Shown here: piece after piece, positions 15,301 through 24,332 of the stretch
Position numbering within the stretch: the first letter of the stretch is position 1
Layout: each line of letters begins with the position of its first letter
NCBI GenBank assembly: GCA_025054695.1
Contig: JANWZI010000019.1
Coordinates: 1-48,055, forward strand
Source: Myxococcota bacterium
Lineage (GTDB): Bacteria > Myxococcota_A > Polyangia > Polyangiales > JANWZI01
Direction of reading: 5' to 3'
DNA length: 48,055 nt
Notes under the pieces: model-generated
The model's input: the letters and a program-made list of their open reading frames with translations, nothing else
Databases searched by the model: none
What the model was told of the DNA's origin: nothing
Made by a program: the position numbers and the translations under genes

Positions 15301-16922
15301 AACGGGCACGACCCGCCGAGGTGCACCTGCACCGAGCGGCGCGCAGACCGCTTCGGTCCCTGGCGTGCGTCGTCGCGACCGAGCGCCGGCGCGCCGGAAC
15401 CGTCGGATTCGGGCGCCACCTCCACGGCACCGGACGTTCGCACCGCATCGGTCGGCGCCGCGCCCGGGGCGGAACCGATGACGAGGCCCTGCGGACGGCC
15501 TACGCGCGCGAGCAACTCGCCGAACGTGCGGAGCTGATCGCGCCCGCCCGTACGCTCCGTCTCGCGCGCCGCCATGGCCGCGAATCGCGCGACGTCCGCG
15601 TGCGCGTAGCGCCACGGAGCCCCGGGCGCGTACCCGTAGCGCCGCGACGCATCGTCGCGGAGGTCCGGCCACCGATCGACGAGCAGGCCGTCCTTGCGCG
15701 CGAGCCAGTAGAGCGCCGTGTCGGGATAGAGACGCAGCCGCGACAGCAGGATCTTGCCACGGAGCCGGTCGAAGCGCGTACGCGCGATGGCGTCGTGGTT
15801 GATCCGCAAATCGTCGAGCGTCGTCCAGGGCGTGAGCAGAATGAATCCGAACGATGCGTTTTCGAGATCGAGCGCCTGCCCCCACCGCGCCTTCATCTCC
15901 CACAGCATCGCGAGGAACGCTTCGTTGGTCCGGGCCGTCAGCCCCTTGTTCATGCGCGCGAGCTCGGCATCGGAGAAGTTCTCGATGCCGACGAGGTACA
16001 ACGAGAGCCGCGGCCCGCCGCGCAGGCTCGTTTCGAGCGCCCGTTCCAGCCGCGTCCGGTTGCGCAGCAGCCAGTCCGCGCGGCTCTCGAGCAGCAGGCT
16101 GAAGCTCCCGAGTCCCTCGGCGACGCATCGATCCACCAGCTCGTCGAGGTAATCGAACGGATTCTGGTCCTTGAGCACGATGCGCTCGATGTCGGGCGCA
16201 CGGTCCCGGATCGCGCGCAGCTCGTCGATCAGGCGCGCGACGACCTCGGCGGGCGGCGACCAGGCGTAGTGGTTGCCCGTGGTGCAGAAGCCACAGCCGC
16301 GCCCGATGCCCGCGGGCATCTCGACGCCTTCGTAGGCGGGCGCGGAGCGCGCATCGGCCTGATACGGGCACCCGCCGCGGCCGGGAATCGAGAACGTGCG
16401 CGGCGCCCGCGTCCGCTCCGGGTTGAACGCGATGCGCTCGAGCACCGGGGTCGGCTCCGTGCCCTGCGCGACGCGGCGCAACCACGGCCCGCCGTCGTGC
16501 CATCGTCCGTCGTGCCGCACGCGCGTTCCCGGCGGCGCCGTCCCCTGCGGCCGCTCCCAGAACGCGATCAGACGCGGGACGGTCTCGGCGAGCGGCGCGC
16601 GGGCGACGGCATCCGCCGGACCGTCGAGCGCGCCGTGCTCGCCCTCGAGCGCGACGAAGCGCAACGCCGGGACACGCGCGCGCAGTCGCTCGACGATGGC
16701 GCCATCCCACAGCCGTTCGTAGAGCGCGACGTCGTAACCGGAGAGCACCTCCGCCAGACGCGCCTCGTCCCCGGGCGTCTCGAGGACACCCGCGACCACG
16801 TCCGCGTGCAGCCCGCTCGCACGCAGCGCACCGCAGAGCACCGCGATCGGTCGATCGTCCAGATACGAGCGGTCGGCGTGCGCCTGCAGACTGAGCAGCG
16901 CGACGCGAGGCCCGGTCAGCAC
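12378..16922 (-). CDS. Multimodular triple radical-SAM protein fused to a Gfo/Idh/MocA oxidoreductase
   Basis: A 1514-residue protein from GTG 16922. Residues 1-125 look like a B12-binding-type Rossmann domain (PRVALLSLQ, PIAVLCGALRASGLHADVV). Module 1 (about 160-480) has a radical-SAM-like barrel whose Cys are unusually spaced: Cys184, then Cys210 and Cys213 in GRGCGFCTTGNHY. Module 2 (531-800) has a canonical CPLRCAVC (Cys539/543/546) and a later CX2CX5C set (772/775/781). Module 3 (831-1116) has CNQDCVFC (840/844/847), SGGEP at 880-884 for SAM binding, and a second CX2CX5C set (1086/1089/1095), both sets like Twitch/SPASM auxiliary clusters. Residues 1189-1514 form a Gfo/Idh/MocA-like NAD(P) domain with VLLVGSAGR and VEKPLCSG. 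It is divergent from tilS and convergent with the exported protein gene, so it is probably transcribed alone. Substrate unknown. Confidence 0.85.
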   Translation of the reverse strand: MLTGPRVALLSLQAHADRSYLDDRPIAVLCGALRASGLHADVVAGVLETPGDEARLAEVLSGYDVALYERLWDGAIVERLRARVPALRFVALEGEHGALDGPADAVARAPLAETVPRLIAFWERPQGTAPPGTRVRHDGRWHDGGPWLRRVAQGTEPTPVLERIAFNPERTRAPRTFSIPGRGGCPYQADARSAPAYEGVEMPAGIGRGCGFCTTGNHYAWSPPAEVVARLIDELRAIRDRAPDIERIVLKDQNPFDYLDELVDRCVAEGLGSFSLLLESRADWLLRNRTRLERALETSLRGGPRLSLYLVGIENFSDAELARMNKGLTARTNEAFLAMLWEMKARWGQALDLENASFGFILLTPWTTLDDLRINHDAIARTRFDRLRGKILLSRLRLYPDTALYWLARKDGLLVDRWPDLRDDASRRYGYAPGAPWRYAHADVARFAAMAARETERTGGRDQLRTFGELLARVGRPQGLVIGSAPGAAPTDAVRTSGAVEVAPESDGSGAPALGRDDARQGPKRSARRSVQVHLGGSCPLRCAVCECHAAPTDEALVDRWIAQGGQRLLLTGSPEARRLEEVVARARARGFEHVVWRAPLHDASTPDRWRALRQMGLTGVRVPLHASRPAVHDRIAGAPDALVRSIVGMRAAAAAGLSVEVETPILPERLGRPVEVLELAHRAVPALALFRPYVPRRVLPVALGPPSWREVESLLGEVLDRARALGVAVTVGPTDGIPLCLFGLDETRWWAFRFDPRATARVGGCEKLAPCVDCAVRMQCAGVPQSAARMHGAAGLRPFRRRPRALYEQRTTPARRWTEPEREAARRRDLLVLRPTVHCNQDCVFCSADSTSENVWTRPERMLRAIARAAGRVRRISFSGGEPTLDPALPEYVRAARRLGIPEVEIATNAVLLDRPGKARALAEAGLTHAFVSLHAPDETLSRSLTLKRDDFDRTVAGTRALLEAGVTVVINTVVTTRNLRLLADHVAFVHRAFEGRVALSLAWMTPQFRALENITLLPRYRDGMPHVRRALYRALRLGQPVHVGSRQGVPPCQLGEFEAWSDLPFLAHEGLAEDAHQKVRAPDCDRCRWARFCTGVWKAYAARYGLDELRPLPGPPLDEEGLRALHAVARPAPFGVPRSFDEVPELLRHRELELAGEQALLPTPRADEGRTPSGEPTVFPMVGRCRPNRVLLVGSAGRARRLARAMQAVDRLALVAVASPHAPETAGDDFGGAPTFRDAIAALDEVRPDAVVVASATHTHAPIATAALERGIPALVEKPLCSGVKEAEALVQLARARRVPLWPAHAGLFAAGLERVLERARSARSLLWRRTVELASPDLPAVWAQAALYETLVHPAALVAHVFGPGPIAVRRARWVGDHRPERIEIELEEGARSATVWFERSGRDALHVEAGDASTAIVWRRIGTSVWLDDGSGERALERDRGEIERMLAAFAAHVLDDTSGEVRVEPWEGPLAMRLAGAMLDALREAGAPLDRPDAPRHASTPSLRPAGAR
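15152..15171. repeat. (CG)10 dinucleotide tract inside the radical-SAM gene
   Basis: Ten uninterrupted CG dinucleotides, encoding an Arg-Ala run in the linker after the second iron-sulfur motif. Such a tract can slip during replication and favours Z-DNA; a change of one unit would shift the frame. Confidence 0.8.
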
Positions 16923-17219
16923 CGGTGCTCGAATCCACTGCCAACGGCCCGCGGCCACCGAGCCCTCGGCGCGGCGCTTCGCGCAACGGCCACGCGCGCA
17001 TCCCGACGGTCGCAGCCCACCGTGACTAGGGTGCACGCGTTGCGCCACGCACGCAACGAAGGTCCACGCGGGGGCGCTCCCGTCTGGATTGCCGTACGCT
17101 CCACGAACGCGCCCGTGAGCCACGCCCGACCCGTCGAGCGAGCCGCCCCGCCGTTGTCCGCCTCGCGCTCCGGGCGCCCCGCGCGAGCCGTCGACGTCAC
17201 CGAGCGGGGACGCGCCTCC
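16923..17219. other. Divergent region between the radical-SAM gene and tilS
   Basis: Nearly 300 bp upstream of both genes. The tilS frame is open through most of it, with an alternative GTG at 17115, so part may be coding. No repeat block and no obvious small gene seen. Confidence 0.5.
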
Positions 17220-18164
17220 GTGCTGGCGACCGTTCGCAGGACGATCCGCGAGCGGAAGCTGTTCGAGGGCGCGCGGAAAGTGCTCTGCGCCGTAAGCGGC
17301 GGGTCCGACTCGATGGGGATGCTGCACGTGCTGGTCCGCCTCGCCCCCGAGCTCGGCATCGCGCTCGAAGTGGCCTCGATCGACCACGGACTGCGGCCGG
17401 CCGCGGCCGCCGAAGTCGACCTGGTCGCCCGCGCGGCCGCCGCGCTGGGCCTGCCGCTGCACACCCGCACGCTCCGTCTCGCATCCGGCGGCGATCTGCT
17501 CGCCCGTGCCCGCGCGGCCCGCTACCGCGCCCTGCACGAGATCGCGGCCGAGATCGGCGCCGAGCGCATCGCCGTCGGGCACACCCTCGACGACCAGGCC
17601 GAGACGGTGCTCGCACGTCTGCTGCGCGGTTCGGGCATCGCCGGTCTGGGCGCCATCGAGCCGCTTCGCGCCGATGGGGTGGCTCGACCCCTGATCGACG
17701 TGCGCCGTGCGGCGGTCCGTGCGTGGCTGCAACGCCGCGGCATCCCGTTTGTCGAGGATCCGAGCAACGAGGACCCACGCTTCGCGCGCGCGCGTCTACG
17801 ACACGTGGTGTTGCCGCTGCTCGTCGCCGAATCTCCCCAGCTACCCGTCCATCTCGCCCGTCTCGCCGACGAGGCCCGCGAAATCGGCTCCTGGATCCGC
17901 GCGTCGGCCGCGACGACGCCCCCCTCGCGGCAGGCGCTCGGCACAGCGCCACGGCCGGTCGCCATCGAGGCGCTCCGCCGATGGGCGGCGGCGTTCGGCG
18001 GTCGGGAGCCGTCTCGCGCACAACTGGAGGCCTTGCTCGGCCTGGTGCGGGAGCCCCGAGCGGGGCGCGCCGAGATCCGGCTGGGCCGTGGGGTCGTCGC
18101 ACGACGAGACGGCGATCGGCTCGTCCTGGTGCGCACCAGCGCGCCGCGTCGCGACGAGCGTTGA
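17220..18164 (+). CDS. tilS: tRNA(Ile)-lysidine synthase
   Basis: A 314-residue N-type ATP pyrophosphatase that converts the wobble cytidine of tRNA-Ile(CAU) to lysidine. The PP-loop AVSGGSDS is at residues 24-31, followed by EVASIDHGLRPAAAAE, a typical TilS strand-loop, and IAVGHTLDDQAETVLARLLRGSGIAGL, the strongest family signature. RPLIDVRR and FVEDPSNEDPRFARARLRHVVLP complete the catalytic half. At about 314 residues it lacks most of the C-terminal tRNA-binding domain of longer TilS proteins such as the E. coli enzyme, matching the short class. I prefer GTG 17220, which gives VLATVRRTIRERKLF; GTG 17115 is possible. ftsH follows by 65 bp. Confidence 0.92.
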   Translation: MLATVRRTIRERKLFEGARKVLCAVSGGSDSMGMLHVLVRLAPELGIALEVASIDHGLRPAAAAEVDLVARAAAALGLPLHTRTLRLASGGDLLARARAARYRALHEIAAEIGAERIAVGHTLDDQAETVLARLLRGSGIAGLGAIEPLRADGVARPLIDVRRAAVRAWLQRRGIPFVEDPSNEDPRFARARLRHVVLPLLVAESPQLPVHLARLADEAREIGSWIRASAATTPPSRQALGTAPRPVAIEALRRWAAAFGGREPSRAQLEALLGLVREPRAGRAEIRLGRGVVARRDGDRLVLVRTSAPRRDER

Positions 18165-18229
18165 TGCCCTGACCCCGCCATGCTACCCAAATCCGTGATC
18201 GCGCGAAGGATCGTCGGGCCGAGGAGACC

Positions 18230-20188
<1,959 letters not shown>

Positions 20189-20196
20189 GCCGTGGG

Positions 20197-21039
20197 GTGA
20201 ACCGGGTCCAGATCTGGGGCGTGCTCAACGTCACGCCCGACTCGTTCAGCGATGGGGGGCGGTTCGCGACGACCGATCGCGCCGTGGCCCATGGCCTCGC
20301 GCTGCGCGCGCAGGGAGCCGACGTGGTGGACGTGGGCGGTGCCTCGTCCCGGCCCGCGGGCCCCGTCTACGGCGCGGGAGCCGAGCCCGTTCCGGTCGAG
20401 GAGGAGCTGCGCCGGGTCGTCCCCGTCGTGCGGGAGCTGGTGCGTCACGACGTCCTGATCAGCGTCGATACGGTGCGACCCGAGGTGGCCGAGGCCGCGC
20501 TGCGGGAGGGCGCCCGGTGCATCAACGACGTCTCGATGGGACGGTCCGAAGCGCTCCTTGCCGCGGTGGCGCGCGCCGGCGCCGAGATCGTGCTCATGCA
20601 CAACCGCGGTCGCGGCGAGATCCACGACGCGCACACCACGTACGCCGACGTCGTCGGGGACGTCGTGCGCGAGTTGCAGTCGGCGTGCGCGCGGGCCGAA
20701 GAGGCGGGCATCGCGCCCGAGCGCATCTGGATCGATCCGGGCCTGGGCTTCGCCAAGCATGCCGAGCAGAGCCTCACCCTGCTCGCGCGACTGCGCGAGC
20801 TCGTCGCGACAGGCCGTCGCGTCCTGGTCGGAGCGTCCCGCAAGTCGTTCCTGGCGGCCGCGGCCCCCTGGCCCGACGGAACGAGCCCGACGCCCCAAGA
20901 GCGAGAGCCCGCCAGCGCCGTGGCCGCCGCGGTGGCGGTCCTCGCCGGTGCCACCGCCGTCCGCGTGCACGACGTGCGCGCCGCCTGGCAGGCCGTGCGA
21001 CTGTCCGAGCGGCTGCGCGAGGCGGGCGTGTCGTGCTGA
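20197..21039 (+). CDS. folP: Dihydropteroate synthase
   Basis: A 280-residue TIM-barrel enzyme that joins p-aminobenzoate to dihydropterin pyrophosphate in folate synthesis. The pterin-binding signatures are present: VLNVTPDSFSDGG at the N-terminus, ADVVDVGGASSRPA, SVDTVRPEVAEAAL, INDVS, LMHNRG and WIDPGLGFAKHAEQ, then VGASRKSFL near the C-terminus. It starts at GTG 20197, only 8 bp after ftsH, and its stop overlaps the start of cdaA. The ftsH-folP-cdaA order is known from other proteobacteria. Confidence 0.96.
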   Translation: MNRVQIWGVLNVTPDSFSDGGRFATTDRAVAHGLALRAQGADVVDVGGASSRPAGPVYGAGAEPVPVEEELRRVVPVVRELVRHDVLISVDTVRPEVAEAALREGARCINDVSMGRSEALLAAVARAGAEIVLMHNRGRGEIHDAHTTYADVVGDVVRELQSACARAEEAGIAPERIWIDPGLGFAKHAEQSLTLLARLRELVATGRRVLVGASRKSFLAAAAPWPDGTSPTPQEREPASAVAAAVAVLAGATAVRVHDVRAAWQAVRLSERLREAGVSC

Positions 21040-22007
21040 GCGGGATCCTCGAGACGCTGGGCGGCTTTTTCGCCCGCGAGCTGCGCCTCGTGCTGCTCGA
21101 CGTCGTCGACATCGGCATCGTCGCGGCGGTCGTCTACCGATTGCTGCGCCTGTTGCACGGCACCCGCGCGATGCAGGTCGTCACCGGACTCGTCGTCGTC
21201 GTGCTCGCCTATCACGTCTCGCGCTGGCTCGGCCTGGTGACGGTCTGGTCGATCCTCGAGACGGTGGCCACCTACGGCGTGCTGCTCGTCGTGATCCTCT
21301 TCCAGTCCGACATCCGGCGCGCCCTGGCGCGCGTCGGATCGCGCCCGCTGTGGCCCACGGCGCGCAACGCGCGGGACGTGCACGTCATCGAGGAGGTCGT
21401 GCGCGCGGCCGGTCAGCTCGCGCATCGCCGCATCGGCGCGCTCATCGTGATCGAACGCGACGCGGCGCTCGACGAGTTCATCGAGCACGGCACCGAGATC
21501 GACGCGGCCGTGCGCCACGAGCTGCTCTACGGGCTGTTCGTGCCGAGCATGGACAATCCGCTGCACGACGGCGCCGTCATCGTCCGCGAGGGACGCATCT
21601 GGCAGGCCGGGGCGCTGTTGCCGCTGTCCAGCGCACCCGGGCTCGACCGCGCGCTCGGGACGCGTCACCGCGCGGCGATCGGCATCACCGAGGAGACCGA
21701 CGCCGTGGTCGTCGTCGTGAGCGAGGAGCGCGGGACCATCACGGTCTGCTTCCAGGGCAACGTCGTGCCCGCGCTCGACACCACGACGCTCTCCGAGCTG
21801 CTTTTCGGCCTCCTGCTGCCTCGTCGCCGCCGGACGAAGGGACCGCACGCCGATTCCTCCTCACGTCCGTCGCGCGTGCCGACGCCCGCCACCGGATCGC
21901 CGGTCACCCGCACCGATCCGTCGAGCGAGACGCCGCCTCGGCGAGCCGCCGCCCCGCGCCCCGCCCTGACCGAGACGCAGACCTCCGACGCGGAGCGCCG
22001 TCCGTGA
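21033..22007 (+). CDS. cdaA: Diadenylate cyclase, CdaA type
   Basis: A 324-residue membrane enzyme that makes cyclic di-AMP from two ATP. Three N-terminal transmembrane helices lie within residues 15-90. The DAC domain follows, with the catalytic DGA motif at 179-181 (NPLHDGAVIV) and RHR at 211-213 (LGTRHRAAIGITE). The C-terminal 70 residues are a Pro/Ser/Thr/Arg-rich tail not typical of CdaA. GTG 21033 overlaps the folP stop, and this gene's own stop overlaps the next start, so folP, cdaA and the YbbR gene should be translationally coupled. Confidence 0.95.
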   Translation: MLSGILETLGGFFARELRLVLLDVVDIGIVAAVVYRLLRLLHGTRAMQVVTGLVVVVLAYHVSRWLGLVTVWSILETVATYGVLLVVILFQSDIRRALARVGSRPLWPTARNARDVHVIEEVVRAAGQLAHRRIGALIVIERDAALDEFIEHGTEIDAAVRHELLYGLFVPSMDNPLHDGAVIVREGRIWQAGALLPLSSAPGLDRALGTRHRAAIGITEETDAVVVVVSEERGTITVCFQGNVVPALDTTTLSELLFGLLLPRRRRTKGPHADSSSRPSRVPTPATGSPVTRTDPSSETPPRRAAAPRPALTETQTSDAERRP

Positions 22008-22981
22008 GCCGTTTCCCGACTTCCTCGGATCCCCTGCGCGCGCTGCTCGACGCGATCGGCAGCGCGCGCCGGCACCTGGGGCTCAAGCTCGTCTCGGTCC
22101 TCGTCGCCGTCGCGCTGTTCGGCGCCGTGCGCGGGGCCGAGGATGCCCAGCGCAGCGTGTACGTCGACGTCGTCGCGCTGTTGCCCGACGGAGGCGACAA
22201 GATCCTGCTGAGCGAACTGCCGGACCGGGTCCGCGTCACGCTCCGTGGCAGTCGCTCGCTGCTCAACGCGCTGCGCCGCGAGCTACTCGAGCCGGTCACC
22301 GTCGACCTGCGCGACACCTCGCTGCGCTACTACTACTTCGAGCCCACGAGCTTCGAGCTTCCCGCCTCGCTCTCGGTCGTCGCCATCGAGCCGGCGTCCA
22401 TCCCCCTGACGTGGGTCGATCGCGACCGGCGCGAGCTGCCCGTCGTCGTGCGCTTCGAGGGCAGCCCCGGTCCCGGCCTTCGCCTCGCCGCCAATCCGCG
22501 CGTCGAGCCGCCTCGCATCGTCGTCAGCGGCCCCTCGCTCGAGCTGGTGGCGCTTCCTCACGTCGAAACCGATCCGCTCGACGTAAGCGAGCTCGGGCCG
22601 GGAACGCACGAACGCCGCGTCCGCCTCGTGCGTCCCCCTCCCCACGGCCGCTACGAAGGACCCGACGTCGTGCGGGTCAGCTTCGAGGTCGTGGTCGACG
22701 AGCAGCAGCGGCGCATCGACGACGTACCGGTGACCGTGCTCGGCCCCGGCGCACGCCTGACCCTCCGGCCCGACCGCGTCGACGTCGTCGTGCGTGGGCG
22801 ACCCGACGTGCTCGAAGACTTCGGGCCCGACCGCCTGCTCGCCGTGGTCCAGCTCCCGCCGGACGCGCCGCCGACCGGCTCCCTCGTGCTTCCCGTCCAG
22901 GTGCGTGGAATCGGCGAAGGCCTCGCGGTCCTGCGCGTCGAGCCCCCCGAAGTGCTCGTGGCCCTGGGCCGTGGACGCTGA
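22004..22981 (+). CDS. YbbR/CdaR-like membrane-anchored regulator of diadenylate cyclase
   Basis: A 325-residue protein with one N-terminal transmembrane segment (LGLKLVSVLVAVALFGAVRG) followed by several YbbR-type beta domains. Each has the family pattern of a short strand pair around a P-x-x-V-x-V-R/D-G turn, for example LPDRVRVTLRGSRSLLNAL, PRIVVSGPSLELVAL and PDRVDVVVRGRPDVLEDF. In Bacillus the partner CdaR binds CdaA and controls c-di-AMP output. GTG 22004 lies inside the cdaA stop codon and the downstream gene starts inside this one's end. In most bacteria glmM comes next; here an RNase HII-like gene takes that place. Confidence 0.88.
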   Translation: MSRFPTSSDPLRALLDAIGSARRHLGLKLVSVLVAVALFGAVRGAEDAQRSVYVDVVALLPDGGDKILLSELPDRVRVTLRGSRSLLNALRRELLEPVTVDLRDTSLRYYYFEPTSFELPASLSVVAIEPASIPLTWVDRDRRELPVVVRFEGSPGPGLRLAANPRVEPPRIVVSGPSLELVALPHVETDPLDVSELGPGTHERRVRLVRPPPHGRYEGPDVVRVSFEVVVDEQQRRIDDVPVTVLGPGARLTLRPDRVDVVVRGRPDVLEDFGPDRLLAVVQLPPDAPPTGSLVLPVQVRGIGEGLAVLRVEPPEVLVALGRGR

Positions 22982-24149
22982 GGGCGACGTCGTCGTCGGC
23001 GTCGACGAAAACGGGCTCGGCCCGAGGCTCGGGCCCCTCGTGGTCACGGCGGTTTGCCTGCAACGGAGTCCGACCGCGAGCACCGCGAGGTTGAGGGCCG
23101 CGGCGAGCGAGGCCGGCATCGGCGACAGCAAGCTGACGGCGGGCTTCGGGCGAATGGCCACGGCGGAGACGATCGCGCTCGGACTGCTCGAGCGGCTCGG
23201 CCCGATACCGCGCGACGCGGACGAGTTGCTCGCACGCGTCGCGCTCGACGGTCCGCTCGCGCTGCGCGCCCGCTGTCCGCAACAGGGAGCCAGTCGGCGC
23301 CAGTGTTGGGAGCGGATCGTGGCGCTTCCGGCATTCGGTGGCGATCCGGAGACCGGTCGACGTGCGGTCGACCGTCTGGAGCGCGCGGGCATCGTTCCGA
23401 TTCGCATTGGCGTCGTCTGGACGTGCACCGCCGCGCTCAACGACGCGCGCGCCGAAGGGCGCGGTCGCCTCGACGTCGATCTCGAAGCGATGGAGCGCCT
23501 GGTGCTCGACGCACGCAGAGCGGTCGGCCGGGACGTGACGGCCGTCTGCGGGATGGTCGGCGGCGTGCGGGACTACGCGACCCGTTGGCGATGGCTCGAC
23601 GCGGCGGCAGTCCGTTCGAGCTCGCTCGGACGGCACCGATGCGTATACGACGTGGCCGGCGTCGGCCGCATCGCCTTCGAGGTGGACGCCGACGCGCGTC
23701 ACCTCGGCGTTCAGCTCGCGTCGATGGTCGGCAAGTACGTCCGCGAGCTGTCCATGGCCCGCATCCACGAATTCTACGGGCGGTTCGAGCCCGAGCTACC
23801 CCGGGCGAGCGGCTACCACGACTCGGTCACGGCACGTTTCATCGCGCAGACCGCGAGCCTGCGTCGGCGGCTCCGCATCCTCGATCGGTGCTTCGAGCGG
23901 GAAACCCACGGCGGTTCGCAGGCGCGGCGGGGCCGGAACGATTCACCCGATGCATCGGAGGTCGCAACGCGTTCGAGGCGTTCGAAACCGGGACTGGAAT
24001 CCGAGGCCGAGTCGGAGTCCGAGTCCGAGTCCGGGTCCGAGACCGAGTTCGAGTGCGAGTCCGAGTCCGAGACCAAGTCGCAGACCGGGCCCAAGGCCGA
24101 GTCGGAGTCCGTGCCCAAGTCCGAGTCGGAGTACGAGACCGAGCCGTAG
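22971..24149 (+). CDS. Divergent ribonuclease HII-like protein with repeat-encoded acidic tail
   Basis: About 392 residues from GTG 22971, overlapping the YbbR gene by 11 bp. The N-terminus VVVGVDENGLGPRLGPLVV matches the first RNase HII/HIII active-site motif, with Asp12 and Glu13, and IGDSKLT follows at the expected place. Later motifs (GMVGGVRDYATRW, MVGKYVREL, SGYHDSV) are only loosely similar, so this is a remote member and the remaining catalytic Asp residues are unconfirmed. If active, it would remove RNA from RNA-DNA hybrids. The last 50 or so residues (SESESESGSETEF and similar) come from hexamer-repeat block 5, so the natural C-terminus of the folded domain is near residue 330. Confidence 0.6.
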   Translation: MDAEGDVVVGVDENGLGPRLGPLVVTAVCLQRSPTASTARLRAAASEAGIGDSKLTAGFGRMATAETIALGLLERLGPIPRDADELLARVALDGPLALRARCPQQGASRRQCWERIVALPAFGGDPETGRRAVDRLERAGIVPIRIGVVWTCTAALNDARAEGRGRLDVDLEAMERLVLDARRAVGRDVTAVCGMVGGVRDYATRWRWLDAAAVRSSSLGRHRCVYDVAGVGRIAFEVDADARHLGVQLASMVGKYVRELSMARIHEFYGRFEPELPRASGYHDSVTARFIAQTASLRRRLRILDRCFERETHGGSQARRGRNDSPDASEVATRSRRSKPGLESEAESESESESGSETEFECESESETKSQTGPKAESESVPKSESEYETEP

Positions 24150-24151
24150 TC
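23995..24151. repeat. NCCGAG hexamer repeat, block 5, inside a reading frame
   Basis: About 155 bp of GAGTCC/GAGNCC units forming the 3' end of the RNase HII-like frame, which closes at 24149. It encodes alternating Glu-Ser. The rest of the gap to 24332 contains the AT-rich island and a promoter-like site. Confidence 0.9.
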
Positions 24152-24254
24152 CGAGCGGACGGCGGGGATGGCTGCGCGAACAGGCCGCCGAGGCACCGGG
24201 TATGCAAAGATTGCAGGTGCCGCCACGATATGCGGAGCGGAGTCCGGATCGCCA

Positions 24255-24298
24255 CGAAAAAAGTTTATATATTTCAGCATATTAGCTGATCGATAAGC
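24255..24298. promoter_or_regulatory. AT-rich island upstream of the minor pilin operon
   Basis: GAAAAAAGTTTATATATTTC and the following ATATTAGCTGAT are the clearest AT-rich stretch in this GC-rich window. It lies just before the pilin genes and the sigma-54-like site, where a bent or easily melted activator-binding region would be expected. Confidence 0.5.
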
Positions 24299-24315
24299 CC
24301 GGAACGCCCCTTGCA
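24299..24315 (+). promoter_or_regulatory. Candidate sigma-54 promoter of the pilin operon
   Basis: CCGGAACGCCCCTTGCA has the invariant GG (24301-24302) and GC (24313-24314) separated by exactly 10 bp, plus the TTGC-A half site. It differs from the consensus at two less conserved positions. It would start transcription about 7 bp before the fimT ATG, which is unusually close. Pilin genes in Myxococcus are known to use sigma-54, which supports the call. Confidence 0.4.
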
Positions 24316-24332
24316 GCCGACCCTGTCGGCCA

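Noticed and set aside
13002-17219. Very long plus-strand open frame running into tilS
   Set aside because: It lies antisense to the radical-SAM gene, shows Arg/Ala/Gln-rich translation without any family motif, and is a by-product of GC-rich codon use. Only the part from about 17.1-17.2 kb onward is tilS.
16923-17732. N-terminal extension of the radical-SAM protein over tilS
   Set aside because: The extension is antisense to the conserved tilS catalytic region; the GTG at 16922 gives a normal Rossmann-type start.
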